Assembly: GCF_016132545.1 (NCBI RefSeq)
Contig: NZ_CP066167.1
Span: forward strand, 585,001 to 649,000
DNA: 64,000 bases
Reading direction: 5' to 3'
DNA from: Spongiibacter nanhainus
GTDB lineage: Bacteria > Pseudomonadota > Gammaproteobacteria > Pseudomonadales > Spongiibacteraceae
Positions 37,961-47,048 of the stretch are shown in pieces (position 1 is the first letter of the stretch; each line of letters begins with the position of its first letter). Below the pieces are notes generated by a model. It had not been told where the DNA came from, did not search any database, and saw nothing but the letters and a program-made list of their open reading frames with translations. The position numbers were made by a program, and so were the translations under genes.

Positions 37961-39040
37961 TTATAAATCCGCTTTGTCGGTTGCGGAACCTGGTGCTATG
38001 TCGTGCCGCTGAAAGGCGATCAAATGATCCAGCTGGGTGCCGACTTGCAGGCTCTCGCCCAGGGCAAAATCCTGGTGGCTGGGCAGCAGCGCCGACACCC
38101 GATTACCGCTGGGCAGACGCAGGGTGTAGACGGTGGCACCGCCGGTGAAGACCTTTTTTTCCACGGTGGCGTGGAGGCCACCGTGCTGGGTCAGCACCAC
38201 ATCGTCGGGGCGCAGTAGTACATCCACCGGGGTATCCGCCGACCAGGGGTAGGCGCGGTTGCCGATCAGTGCGCCCAGCTCGGTGTGTACGATATTGGTT
38301 TCGTGACCGGTGATGCCGGGTAAAAAACTGCCCTCACCAATAAAGGTGGCCACGGTGCGGTTGGCCGGCTCATGATAGAGGTTGAAGGGGGTGTCCCACT
38401 GCTGAAACTGGCCGTTGTAGAGCAGGCCCACCTGGTCGCTAAAGGCAAAGGCCTCTTGTTGATCGTGGGTGACCAGAATGGCGCTGATGCCAAACTCCTT
38501 GAGGATGTCCCGCACTTCCAGGCTGAGCTGGCGGCGCAGCTCGGTGTCCAGGTTGGAGAAGGGCTCGTCCATCAATAGCAGGGCGGGGCTGGGGGCCAGG
38601 GCCCGGGCCAGTGCCACCCGCTGTTGCTGGCCGCCGGAGAGTTCGTGGGGGTAGCGCTTTTCCACCCCGGTCAGGCGCACCAGATCCAGCATTTTGGCTA
38701 CGGTTTTACGCTGCTGATCGCGGCTGTGCTTACGCAGGCCAAAGCGGATATTGTCGTAGACGCTGAGGTGAGGGAAGAGGGCGTAGTCCTGAAACACCAT
38801 GCCCACGTGGCGCTCTTCGGGCTCCAGGTTGAAGCCGGGGCGGCTCAGGCAGCGGTCGTCGATGGTGATCTGGCCAGCAGAGACCGACTGAAAGCCGGCA
38901 ATGGCCCGCAGTACCGTGGTCTTGCCACAGCCGCTGGGGCCCAGCAGGCAGGCGATATCGCCGTCGTTAACGTGGAAGGAAATATCCTGTACCACAGGGG
39001 CGTCATCGTAGCGGCATTGAATGTTATCGACGTTGAGCAA
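37961..39040 (-). CDS. fbpC: ABC transporter ATP-binding protein, ferric-iron (FbpC)-like
   Basis: 359 residues. Walker [20 protein letters not shown]-loop [17 protein letters not shown] signature [16 protein letters not shown], Walker [13 protein letters not shown] and H-loop [11 protein letters not shown]. The C-terminal TOBE/OB region (about 250-359) includes [11 protein letters not shown]. This architecture is that of iron(III), spermidine or molybdate importers, and FbpC is the nearest. No permease (FbpB) or binding protein (FbpA) gene adjoins it, so it would serve subunits encoded elsewhere. The substrate assignment is an inference. Confidence 0.82.
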   Translation of the reverse strand: MLNVDNIQCRYDDAPVVQDISFHVNDGDIACLLGPSGCGKTTVLRAIAGFQSVSAGQITIDDRCLSRPGFNLEPEERHVGMVFQDYALFPHLSVYDNIRFGLRKHSRDQQRKTVAKMLDLVRLTGVEKRYPHELSGGQQQRVALARALAPSPALLLMDEPFSNLDTELRRQLSLEVRDILKEFGISAILVTHDQQEAFAFSDQVGLLYNGQFQQWDTPFNLYHEPANRTVATFIGEGSFLPGITGHETNIVHTELGALIGNRAYPWSADTPVDVLLRPDDVVLTQHGGLHATVEKKVFTGGATVYTLRLPSGNRVSALLPSHQDFALGESLQVGTQLDHLIAFQRHDIAPGSATDKADL

Positions 39041-39079
39041 AAGCCTTCTCTTTACCTTGTTTTGATTGCCTGATTATCC

Positions 39080-39383
39080 GTAGGGCGGACATCGCATTAT
39101 ATGTCCGCCGTTATCCACCCATCATTGCGGTGGTGGGTTTACGCATGGTCGTGGCGGACATGCAAAGCGATGTCCGCCCTACGGGCGTAGGTTGGGTTGA
39201 AGCATGAAACCCAACGGTTGTGGGTTTTGCAGAGCCTGGGTTGTTGGGTTTATCAACCCAACCTACACGCGGGTTGTGGGGTAGGGCGGACAGGGTGTTT
39301 TTGTCCGCCGTGGATTTACCCACAGTTGCGGGGGTGTTTTCTTGCAGGGTCGCGGTGGGCATGTAACTCAATGCCCGCCCTAC
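39080..39383. repeat. Cluster of palindromic repeat units (REP/MITE-like)
   Basis: Unit A: GTAGGGCGGACAT (39080-39092) with its exact inverse ATGTCCGCCCTAC (39170-39182), each arm itself making a hairpin GGCGGACAT / ATGTCCGCC. Unit B: GTAGGTTGGGTTGA (39187-39200) and TCAACCCAACCTAC (39253-39266), a perfect 14-bp inverted repeat. Unit C: GTAGGGCGGACA (39281) with the inverse form ATGCCCGCCCTAC ending at 39383. The last unit overlaps and supplies the stop codon of argF (39380-39382). Similar GTAGGTTGGGTT and GTAGGGCGGACA repeats are scattered in many bacterial genomes. Confidence 0.85.
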
Positions 39384-40294
39384 GAGGCGGCGTGGTTGAG
39401 TAAGAATTCCATCAGCGCTTTTTGAGCGTGAAGGCGGTTTTCAGCTTCGTCCCAAATCACTGACTTGGGATCTTCCATCAGCTCGGCACTGATTTCCTCG
39501 CCGCGCTTGGCGGGCAGGCAGTGCATCACCAGGGCGTCGGGGTTGGCCTTGTCGAGCAGTTCCCGATTGATTTGGTAACCGGCCAGTTTGCGGCGGCGTT
39601 CCTGTTTCTCTTCTTCCTGGCCCATGGAGGCCCACACGTCGGTGACCAGCAGGTCGGAGCCCTTGGCGGCGTCTGCCGGCTCCCGCACTACCTCGACCCG
39701 GTCGCCGGCGGCAGCCAGCAGGTCGGCCCGGGGTTCGAAGCCTTCGGGGCAGGCCACCTTGAGATTAAAATCAAACTGCACAGCGGCATTAATGTAGGAC
39801 TGGCACATATTGTTGCCGTCGCCAATCCAGGCCACCTGCTTGCCCTTGATGCTGCCCCGGTGCTCGACAAAAGTCTGAATGTCGGCCAGCAGCTGGCAGG
39901 GGTGGTAGTCGTCGGTGAGGGCGTTGATTACCGGCACGCTGGAATACTGGGCAAAACGCTCGATAATGCTGTGTTCAAAGGTGCGGATCATGACGATGTC
40001 GCACACCGAGGAGATGACCCGGGCGCTGTCTTCAATGGGCTCGCCACGGCCCAGTTGAGTATCCCGTGGCGACAGGAAAATAGCGTGCCCGCCCAGCTGT
40101 GCGATACCCGCTTCAAAGGAGATGCGGGTCCGGGTTGAGGCCTTCTCAAAGATCATTCCCAGTACGTAGTTGGGGAACTGCACGCTGGGCTTGCGGGCTT
40201 TTTGTTCGGCCTTGAGTTCAATGGCGCGCTGGATCAGCTGATCCAGCTCCTCAGGGGATAGGTCGTTGAGGGTTAAAAAATGTCTCAAGGCCAT
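39380..40294 (-). CDS. argF: Ornithine carbamoyltransferase
   Basis: 304 residues. Carbamoyl-phosphate loop [15 protein letters not shown], second phosphate contact in [14 protein letters not shown], ornithine-binding DVWASMG and active-site HCLPAKRG. Catalyses ornithine plus carbamoyl phosphate to citrulline in arginine synthesis. The stop codon lies in the repeat cluster at 39383. It follows argD by 40 bp on the same strand, so the pair forms an arg operon; argG is encoded about 18 kb away at 59103. Confidence 0.96.
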   Translation of the reverse strand: MALRHFLTLNDLSPEELDQLIQRAIELKAEQKARKPSVQFPNYVLGMIFEKASTRTRISFEAGIAQLGGHAIFLSPRDTQLGRGEPIEDSARVISSVCDIVMIRTFEHSIIERFAQYSSVPVINALTDDYHPCQLLADIQTFVEHRGSIKGKQVAWIGDGNNMCQSYINAAVQFDFNLKVACPEGFEPRADLLAAAGDRVEVVREPADAAKGSDLLVTDVWASMGQEEEKQERRRKLAGYQINRELLDKANPDALVMHCLPAKRGEEISAELMEDPKSVIWDEAENRLHAQKALMEFLLNHAAS

Positions 40295-40334
40295 GGGGCA
40301 CTACCTACAATTGCGTGAGTCCGTGCTAGCAGGC

Positions 40335-41525
40335 CTAGGCCGCGCCGGCTTGGGAGAGGGTTTGGCGGATTAGCGGACAGAGGGTGCCGACCAGTTCGTC
40401 GATCTCCTCCCGGGAGATAATTAGCGGTGGCAGCAAGCGCACCACCCGCTCGGCGGTAACGTTGATCAGAAGGCCTTTGTCCCGGGCCTGAGCCACCAGT
40501 TCGGCGCAGGGGCGGTCCAGCTCAATGCCCAGCATCATGCCCTTGCCACGGATCTCGTTGACGCCGGGCAGCTCACCCAGTTGTTTTTCCAGCTCAGACT
40601 TCAGGTACAGGCCGTTGCTGGCGATCTGGTCCAGCATGGCGGGCTCCCGCAGCACCTTGACCACCTCGATGGCCGCGGCGCAGGCGAGTGGGTTGCCGCC
40701 AAAGGTGGTGCCGTGATTACCGGGCTGGAACAGTTCGGCGGCTTCGCCATGGGCCAGCACTGCGCCGATAGGCACACCGTTACCCAGGCCTTTGGCCGTC
40801 ACCACCACGTCGGGCATCACGCCGCTGTGCTGGTAGGCAAAGTATTTGCCGGTCCGGGCGTTGCCGGTTTGCACCTCGTCCAGCATCATCAGCCAGTTAT
40901 GTTTGTCGCATAGCTCCCGCAGCTTGGCGAGGAAGTCTTCCGGCAACGCATTGACGCCGCCCTCGCCCTGGATGGGCTCGACCAGCACGCCGGCGACGCT
41001 GTCGCTGTTTTTGGCGATGGTCTCCAGCGCCTCGATATCGCCGTAGGGGGCCCGGGTAAAGCCCCGCACCAGGGGTTCAAAGCCCACTTGAATCTTTCGG
41101 TTGCCGGAGGCCGTCATCGTGGCCAGGGTGCGGCCGTGGAAGGACTGCTCAAATACCACCACGTGGGGCAGCTCGATGCCCCGGCGGTGGCCGTGCAGCC
41201 GGGCCAGCTTAATGGCAGCTTCGTTGCCTTCGGCGCCGGAATTGCAGAAAAAGGTGTTATCCATGCCACTGACATCGTGGAGCATATCGGCCAGCTCCTG
41301 CTGGAGCTTCACGTTGTAGAGGTTGGAGGTGTGCAGCAGCTCGCCGGCCTGGCGCTGGATGGCCTCGGTGACCGCGGGGTGGCTGTGCCCCAATGCGTTT
41401 ACGGCAATCCCGCTCACCGCGTCCAGGTAGGATTTGCCCTGCTCGTCAAACAATCGCACCCCTTCGCCCCGGACAAAAGTGACCGGTTGACGACCGTAGG
41501 TGTTCATCAGGGTGGGCGCTGTCAT
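40335..41525 (-). CDS. argD: Acetylornithine / succinyldiaminopimelate aminotransferase
   Basis: 396 residues from the ATG at 41525, which has CAGGAG seven bases ahead; 18 open codons before it are not conserved. Class III PLP aminotransferase: SGIAVNALGHSHP, FCNSGAEGNEAAIKLAR, VLVEPIQGEGG, the Asp in LMMLDEVQTG and PLP lysine in DVVVTAKGLGNG. Converts N-acetylglutamate semialdehyde to N-acetylornithine, and often works in lysine synthesis also. Upstream of argF in one operon. Confidence 0.95.
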   Translation of the reverse strand: MTAPTLMNTYGRQPVTFVRGEGVRLFDEQGKSYLDAVSGIAVNALGHSHPAVTEAIQRQAGELLHTSNLYNVKLQQELADMLHDVSGMDNTFFCNSGAEGNEAAIKLARLHGHRRGIELPHVVVFEQSFHGRTLATMTASGNRKIQVGFEPLVRGFTRAPYGDIEALETIAKNSDSVAGVLVEPIQGEGGVNALPEDFLAKLRELCDKHNWLMMLDEVQTGNARTGKYFAYQHSGVMPDVVVTAKGLGNGVPIGAVLAHGEAAELFQPGNHGTTFGGNPLACAAAIEVVKVLREPAMLDQIASNGLYLKSELEKQLGELPGVNEIRGKGMMLGIELDRPCAELVAQARDKGLLINVTAERVVRLLPPLIISREEIDELVGTLCPLIRQTLSQAGAA

Positions 41526-41910
41526 TGTTGCGAGTCTCCTGCGCGTGTCCTCGTGCGCGATACCGAAAGAGGGGCCCAAAAGCGATTTAGGGCCACGTTT
41601 TACACAGTAATTACGGGTTTGAAACGCAAAAAGGCAGCGTGTGCTGCCCTCTCGTTACCAAGGGAGGAACTATATAAGGAAGCATGGATAAATACCAGAG
41701 GCCAGCGTTGTCTGTGGACTGGGACGGGTTCTCCGGTCGCGATAGCCGGGCCGGGATCGCGGTGTGCATAAAGTCATTGCCCTTATTATGTTGTATGTGA
41801 AAACATTTGGCCTGTGTCTCACCCGGGCAAATATGTGATTTCTGATATATGTTTAAGGGTGACGCCACAGCGTGAACAACAACAAATAACAACCATGCGG
41901 GGAGATCGCA
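41526..41910. other. Divergent intergenic region between argD and the TonB receptor gene
   Basis: 385 bases without a supported gene. A short hairpin AAGGCAGCG-TG-TGCTGCC lies near 41630 and must sit in the argD leader; it has no T-run for either direction. An AT-rich stretch at about 41828-41855 (AAATATGTGATTTCTGATAT) probably carries promoter or regulator sites for the receptor gene, but no recognised operator could be assigned. Confidence 0.4.
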
Positions 41911-44289
41911 ATGAGACTATTCAATGCCGGCGTAGGGTCGGCGCTATTGCTTGGACTAATGGTACCGGCGAGTGCGTATGCGCAGGCGCAAAGCCGGGTG
42001 CTCGAGGAGGTGCTGGTGACGGCCCGGAAGCAGTCTGAAACGCTGCAGGATGTGCCGTTCTCCATCGCCGCCATGACTGAGGGAAAACTGCAGCGAAGCG
42101 GCGCCACGGATCTGGAGTCCATGGCCACCAATGTGGCGGGGATCTCTATCCAGAACCTCGGCCCCGGGCAAAGCCAGGTCTCGATTCGCGGTATCTCCGC
42201 CGGCCAGATCGTGCGGGACCAGCCTGGGGTGAAAGAGCAAGTCGGGGTCTACGTGGATGAGTCGGTGATTTCGATGTCGCTGTTTACCCCCGATCTCGAC
42301 TTTTACGATATCAATCGGGTGGAGGTATTGCGGGGCCCCCAGGGCACCCTGTTTGGCTCGGGCTCGCTGTCGGGTACGGTGCGTTACATTAGCAATCAGC
42401 CGGAAATCGGTGCCTTTGGTGGCTCGGTGCAGGGCTCCGGGGAGAGCGTAAGCGACGGCGGTGAAGGCGGCAGTATCAAGGGGCATCTCAACGTGCCGCT
42501 GAGCGATATCGCCGCCTTCCGGGGCGTGGCTTACAGCCAGCAATACGCAGGTTATATCGACGCCCTGCAACCCAATGGCAGGACTAAAGAGGATGTTAAC
42601 GACGGCACCCGTACCGGCGGCCGCCTGGCGCTGCTGCTGCAACCCACCGCTTCGTTGAGCATTACCCCAAGGGTGATCTTCCAAAGTATCGACATGGATG
42701 GTTTTAATCGCGAAGACGATTACAACGTCCTGGCCAACCCCTACACCACCACGCGCCCGCCGGTCACCCTGGGTGACTACGAGCAATACCTCCAGCGCGA
42801 GGAGAGTTTTGAAGATGACTTCCTGCTGGTGGACCTCACCGTCGACCTGCAGTTAAACGACGTCCTGTCGCTGCTGTCGGTGAGTTCCTACACCGATCGT
42901 GAAGTGCGGGTGGTGCGGGATGCGTCGGCACTCAATGCCAGCATTTTGGGTGGTTCCTTTGGTGAACCCGAAGCGGTTTATACCCTGGATGCACCGCTGT
43001 TTGACGATACCGATGCCGAGGTGATTACTCAGGAGCTGCGTCTCACCGGGGTCAACGGCCCGCTGCAATGGGTGGCCGGGGTGTTCTACAGCGAAATCGA
43101 GCGCCACTATGGCCAGAGCCTGTTTGTGGCGGGCTTTACCGATTCGGGCCAGAATGTCGCACCGACCACCGCCGGTGATCGTGCTCGCAAGGACGAGTTG
43201 TACTACTCGGATATTCCCTACCAACTAGATCAGTACGCGGTGTTTGGTGAACTGTCTTACGATCTGAGTGAGCGCACCATGGTGGTCGTGGGCGCCCGCT
43301 TCTTCGATTACGAGGAAACCCGTGAGCTGACCTTTGACGGCATTTACAACACCACCATTTTGGATCGCAAAGGAGAGACTTCCTCTGATGGTGTGTCGCC
43401 GAGACTTATGCTGCGCCACGATATCAACGACCAGGTGATGATCAATGCGCAGATTTCCCAGGGTTTCCGCCTTGGCGGTATTAATGACCCGCTAAATGAG
43501 CCGCTGTGTTCCGACGCCGACAAAGCGACCTTTGGCGGCAACGACACCTTCGACGATGAGACCCTGACCAATTACGAGGTGGGCACCAAAATGACCCTGA
43601 TGGGGGGCGCCGCCACCCTCAACGCCTCGGTGTTCTACAGTGATATCGAAGACCTGCAGGCGACGGTGAATGCAGGAACGTGCTCATCGCGGATTGTTTA
43701 TAACGTCCCTGAGGCACACAGCACCGGCGTGGAGGTGGAGTTTTTCTCCCGGCCGACCAGTAATCTGGAAGTGGGTCTGTCGGCCAGTTTTGTGGAGGCC
43801 GAGCTGGACTCTGATGTGACCTCGACTGACGACAATGATGTCAGCAGCATTGTCGGGGGCATTCGTGAGGGCAATGATCTACCCACTGCGCCGGGCTTTG
43901 AGGTTGCGGCCACAGCGACCTATTTCTTTCCGGTCTTTGAGACCTGGGAAGGTTACGCCACCGCCACGCTGCAGTATGTGGGCTCACGCTATACGCAAAT
44001 CGCCGATCAGGAAAATAATGGCAACGGGGTGGCAGAGCTTTACCCCAACGTGGGCGGTCCACTGACTCAGGATACCTACGACTACGATCGCGAGCAGGAC
44101 GACTACCAAACCGTGAACCTGCGGCTTGGCGCCCGCAATGATCAGTGGGACACCGCCATTTTCATCCGCAACGCCACCGATGAAAAAGCCGAGCTCTCGC
44201 TGGATACCGAGCGAGGTGGCAATGCCCGGGTGGGGCATCACGTCAATCAGCCGAGGACGATTGGGGTAACGGCGCGCTACCGTTTTTAG
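41911..44289 (+). CDS. TonB-dependent outer-membrane receptor
   Basis: 792 residues with signal peptide ending in SAYAQAQS and a TonB box EEVLVTARKQSE. The plug has VGVYVDESVISM and VEVLRGPQGTLFGSGSLSGTVRY. The barrel ends with the terminal RTIGVTARYRF. It is a member of the same broad family as the gene at 4491 but not a close copy. GGGGAGAT lies seven bases before the ATG. The downstream HyuB-like gene follows on the same strand 81 bases later, so the receptor may import a compound processed by that enzyme; this is inferred from position only. Confidence 0.9.
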   Translation: MRLFNAGVGSALLLGLMVPASAYAQAQSRVLEEVLVTARKQSETLQDVPFSIAAMTEGKLQRSGATDLESMATNVAGISIQNLGPGQSQVSIRGISAGQIVRDQPGVKEQVGVYVDESVISMSLFTPDLDFYDINRVEVLRGPQGTLFGSGSLSGTVRYISNQPEIGAFGGSVQGSGESVSDGGEGGSIKGHLNVPLSDIAAFRGVAYSQQYAGYIDALQPNGRTKEDVNDGTRTGGRLALLLQPTASLSITPRVIFQSIDMDGFNREDDYNVLANPYTTTRPPVTLGDYEQYLQREESFEDDFLLVDLTVDLQLNDVLSLLSVSSYTDREVRVVRDASALNASILGGSFGEPEAVYTLDAPLFDDTDAEVITQELRLTGVNGPLQWVAGVFYSEIERHYGQSLFVAGFTDSGQNVAPTTAGDRARKDELYYSDIPYQLDQYAVFGELSYDLSERTMVVVGARFFDYEETRELTFDGIYNTTILDRKGETSSDGVSPRLMLRHDINDQVMINAQISQGFRLGGINDPLNEPLCSDADKATFGGNDTFDDETLTNYEVGTKMTLMGGAATLNASVFYSDIEDLQATVNAGTCSSRIVYNVPEAHSTGVEVEFFSRPTSNLEVGLSASFVEAELDSDVTSTDDNDVSSIVGGIREGNDLPTAPGFEVAATATYFFPVFETWEGYATATLQYVGSRYTQIADQENNGNGVAELYPNVGGPLTQDTYDYDREQDDYQTVNLRLGARNDQWDTAIFIRNATDEKAELSLDTERGGNARVGHHVNQPRTIGVTARYRF

Positions 44290-44370
44290 CGCTTGGCCCG
44301 CGCGGCTTGTAGTTGGCCGCGCGGCTTGGTGATAATGGCGGGTGTTGTGTTCTGATTGAGTCACCCGCCT

Positions 44371-45918
44371 ATGTCCAGTGCCGATACTGTGGCCTTGAAT
44401 CCCGTCAAACTGGGTCTGTTTGTCAGCCGCCTAGAGTCGGTCTGTGAGGAGATGGGGGCGGTGCTGCAGCGGGCGGCGTTTTCCCCCAATATCAAAGACC
44501 GCTTGGACTTTTCCTGCGCCATTTTTGATGCCCGGGGCGAGCTCTGTGCCCAGGCGGCTCATATCCCTGTGCACCTGGGCAGCATGGCCTACGCCATGGC
44601 GGATATCGTCGGCGCCTGTGAGTGGCAGCCCGGCGATATGGTGGTGGTCAACGACCCCTTTCTGGGGGGGACCCACCTGCCGGATGTAACGGTCATCGCG
44701 CCATTGTTTGTGGCCGGTAAGTTACTGGCTTTTGTGGTCAACCGGGCCCATCACGCCGATATCGGCGCGTCCACCCCAGGCTCCATGCCACTGTCCCGCC
44801 GCCTCGACGAAGAGGGCGTGGTGATCCCCCCGACCCACCTTGTGAGGGATGGGCAGGTCGACACGGCCAAGCTCGACAGTTGGTTTGGCGCTAAACAGCA
44901 CGGCGATTTTATCGCCCAGATCAGCGCCAATCGTTGCGGTTTGCAGCGCCTTGGTGAGCTTGTTGAGCCTTTAAACGTCGACTTTGCCAGTGCGGTGGCC
45001 CAGCTTCAGGACTACGCTCAGCGCATTGCGTTGGGGCGCTTTGCGGAGCTGCCCGGCGGCACTTACCGCTTTACCGATGTGATGGACGACGACGGTTTTG
45101 GTCACCGCGACCTGCCCATTGCGGTGGCCATCACCCTCGATTCACATGGTGCCCAGGTGGACTTTGCCGGCACCGCCGATCAGGTGCCGGGCAATATTAA
45201 CTGCCCCCGCTCTGTGGCGGCAGCGGCGGTCTATTACGTGTTCCGCTGCCTGATGCCCGACGATGTGCCGGTGTGTGCCGGCTTGTTCCGGCCCATTGCC
45301 CTCAGTGTGCCGGAAGGCAGCCTGCTCAATGCCCGCCGCCCGGCGGCGGTGGCGGCGGGTAATGTAGAAACGTCGATGCGGGCCACCGACGCGGTGCTGG
45401 GTGCACTGGCTCAGGCGGTGCCGGAGCTGATCCCCGCCGCCGGCCACGGCAGTATGAATAACGTCGCCCTGGGCAACGCCGATCCGTCATTGGGCCCGGT
45501 GTGGCACTACTACGAAACTTTGGGCGGTGGCAGCGGTGGCCACGCCCTGGCGGCGGGGCAAAGCGGAGTGCAGAGCCATATGACCAACACCCTCAACACC
45601 CCGGTGGAGAGCCTGGAAATGCATTACCCGCTGCGGGTGCGCCGCTATGCGCTGCGGCACCACTCTGGAGGAACGGGGGTGCATAGCGGCGGCGAGGGGG
45701 TGATTCGGGAGTACGAGTTTCTGTCTCCGGCCAATTACACCCTGCTCACCGAGCGCCGCACCCACGCGCCCTGGGGCATCGCCGGCGGCGGAGAGGGCGC
45801 TCCCGGAGAAAATGCCCTTAATGACCAACCGCTGCCGGGCAAGGTTACCGGCCAGGCCCAGGCGGGGGATCGCCTCAGTATCGCCACCCCCGGTGGTGGC
45901 GGCTGGGGGAAGCGATGA
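44371..45918 (+). CDS. Hydantoinase B / oxoprolinase family protein (subunit B only)
   Basis: 515 residues from the ATG at 44371; a TTG at 44356 is an alternative and neither start has a clear RBS. The sequence is a full-length HyuB: QRAAFSPNIKDRLDFSCA, VVNDPFLGGTHLPDVTV, NRAHHADIGASTPGSMP and the C-terminal GGGWGKR. HyuB normally pairs with HyuA to hydrolyse hydantoins, 5-oxoproline or N-methylhydantoin using ATP. No hyuA flanks it. It would need a partner encoded elsewhere or use an activity of its own, as in acetone carboxylase-like or acetophenone carboxylase systems with separated subunits. Confidence 0.88.
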   Translation: MSSADTVALNPVKLGLFVSRLESVCEEMGAVLQRAAFSPNIKDRLDFSCAIFDARGELCAQAAHIPVHLGSMAYAMADIVGACEWQPGDMVVVNDPFLGGTHLPDVTVIAPLFVAGKLLAFVVNRAHHADIGASTPGSMPLSRRLDEEGVVIPPTHLVRDGQVDTAKLDSWFGAKQHGDFIAQISANRCGLQRLGELVEPLNVDFASAVAQLQDYAQRIALGRFAELPGGTYRFTDVMDDDGFGHRDLPIAVAITLDSHGAQVDFAGTADQVPGNINCPRSVAAAAVYYVFRCLMPDDVPVCAGLFRPIALSVPEGSLLNARRPAAVAAGNVETSMRATDAVLGALAQAVPELIPAAGHGSMNNVALGNADPSLGPVWHYYETLGGGSGGHALAAGQSGVQSHMTNTLNTPVESLEMHYPLRVRRYALRHHSGGTGVHSGGEGVIREYEFLSPANYTLLTERRTHAPWGIAGGGEGAPGENALNDQPLPGKVTGQAQAGDRLSIATPGGGGWGKR

Positions 45919-46012
45919 CAGTATTGCCCCGGGCCTGTTAAAATGGCCCATTACTGTTAGTCCGGTTTAATTTATTAGTGCGGTTTGCCGGAAGCCGTAT
46001 GGCAGGTGACTC

Positions 46013-46345
46013 ATGAGCGATAGCACAATCGAAGCAATCAAAAAGCAGATTGAAGAAAACCCCATCATTCTTTACATGAAGGGCTCCCCTAACCAGCCTC
46101 AGTGCGGTTTCTCCGCTAAGGCATCCCAGGCGGTGATGGGCTGTGGACAGCGTTTTGCCTACGTCGACGTGCTGTCCAACCCGGATATCCGCGCCAAGCT
46201 GCCAGAAGTGGGCAACTGGCCGACCTTCCCCCAGCTGTGGGTGAAAGGCGAGCTGATCGGCGGCTGTGACATCATTATTGAGATGCACGAAAGTGGCGAG
46301 CTGAAAGAAGTGATCGACGAAGCGGCGCCCCAAGAAGCGCAGTAA
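46013..46345 (+). CDS. grxD: Monothiol glutaredoxin
   Basis: 110 residues. The CGFS active site is in PNQPQCGFSAKASQ, the cis-proline loop in NWPTFPQLWVKGELIGG and the GSH site in GCDIIIEMHESG. Binds [2Fe-2S] clusters with glutathione and BolA-like partners, and moves clusters between carriers. Suits the iron theme of the downstream genes. A terminator follows about 55 bases later. Confidence 0.96.
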   Translation: MSDSTIEAIKKQIEENPIILYMKGSPNQPQCGFSAKASQAVMGCGQRFAYVDVLSNPDIRAKLPEVGNWPTFPQLWVKGELIGGCDIIIEMHESGELKEVIDEAAPQEAQ

Positions 46346-46397
46346 AAAAAGAGGCTCAGCAGAAAAATCCTCACGCTTTTTTTAAGCAGTGAATCTA

Positions 46398-46425
46398 GAA
46401 CCCGGCCACAGCGCCGGGTTTTTTG
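46398..46425 (+). terminator. Terminator after grxD
   Basis: CCCGGCcacaGCGCCGGG-type hairpin (46401-46418) followed by TTTTTT. It is on the plus strand, 55 bases after the grxD stop. Confidence 0.8.
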
Positions 46426-46558
46426 TGTCGATTTATTAACGAGCGAACACCGGTCACCGTTGGCTCAAGCTGCGCAGGTTGGTCCATTAAGGGTCAATGG
46501 TGGTTGCTAAAGGCGGTGCTACTCTCAACGCTTCAATCAAGTCGCTGAGGGCGCTGCT

Positions 46559-47020
46559 GTGAACCCGACACTCAAAACCTGGCATAAACTCGCCGCACTG
46601 CCGGGTGGCAAAGCGGTATTTTCCCGGGGTGTTTGTCTCAAGGCTCCCTACTTCGCCACCATTTCTCCGCGTTTTGAAGAGCTGGCTATTGGCAGGGCTG
46701 TTGTGCGGATGAAAGAGCGGCGGCGGGTGCACAATCACTTGTCCAGTATTCACGCCATCGCCCTGTGCAATCTGGCTGAGGCGGCAGCGGGACTAACCGC
46801 AGAGGTGTCGATGCCGGCGGGCATGCGCTGGATCCCCGCCGGCATGACGGTGCGCTATTTGGGCAAAGCCAAAGGCACAGTGCGAGCTATTGCCACTATG
46901 CGCGATATTGATCCGGGCGAAAAAGCCGACGTGCCGGTATCGGTGAGTGTGCGTAACGGCGCCGACGAGATCGTGTTTGAAGCGGAGATCACCATGTATG
47001 TGTCGCCGAAAAAGGCCTAG
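46559..47020 (+). CDS. DUF4442 hotdog-fold protein
   Basis: 153 residues from GTG 46559. The hotdog helix and strand order is visible: RVHNHLSSIHAIALCNLAEA, which carries the NHxSSIHAxAL catalytic-helix pattern of PaaI/YiiD-like thioesterases, and AGMTVRYLGKAKGTVRA. DUF4442 proteins are predicted acyl-CoA thioesterases but are not well characterised. The N-terminal 30 residues contain no signal peptide. Convergent with the fatty-acid hydroxylase gene. Confidence 0.8.
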   Translation: MNPTLKTWHKLAALPGGKAVFSRGVCLKAPYFATISPRFEELAIGRAVVRMKERRRVHNHLSSIHAIALCNLAEAAAGLTAEVSMPAGMRWIPAGMTVRYLGKAKGTVRAIATMRDIDPGEKADVPVSVSVRNGADEIVFEAEITMYVSPKKA

Positions 47021-47048
47021 CGAGGCGCCAGAGCCCTCGCGCGCGGAG

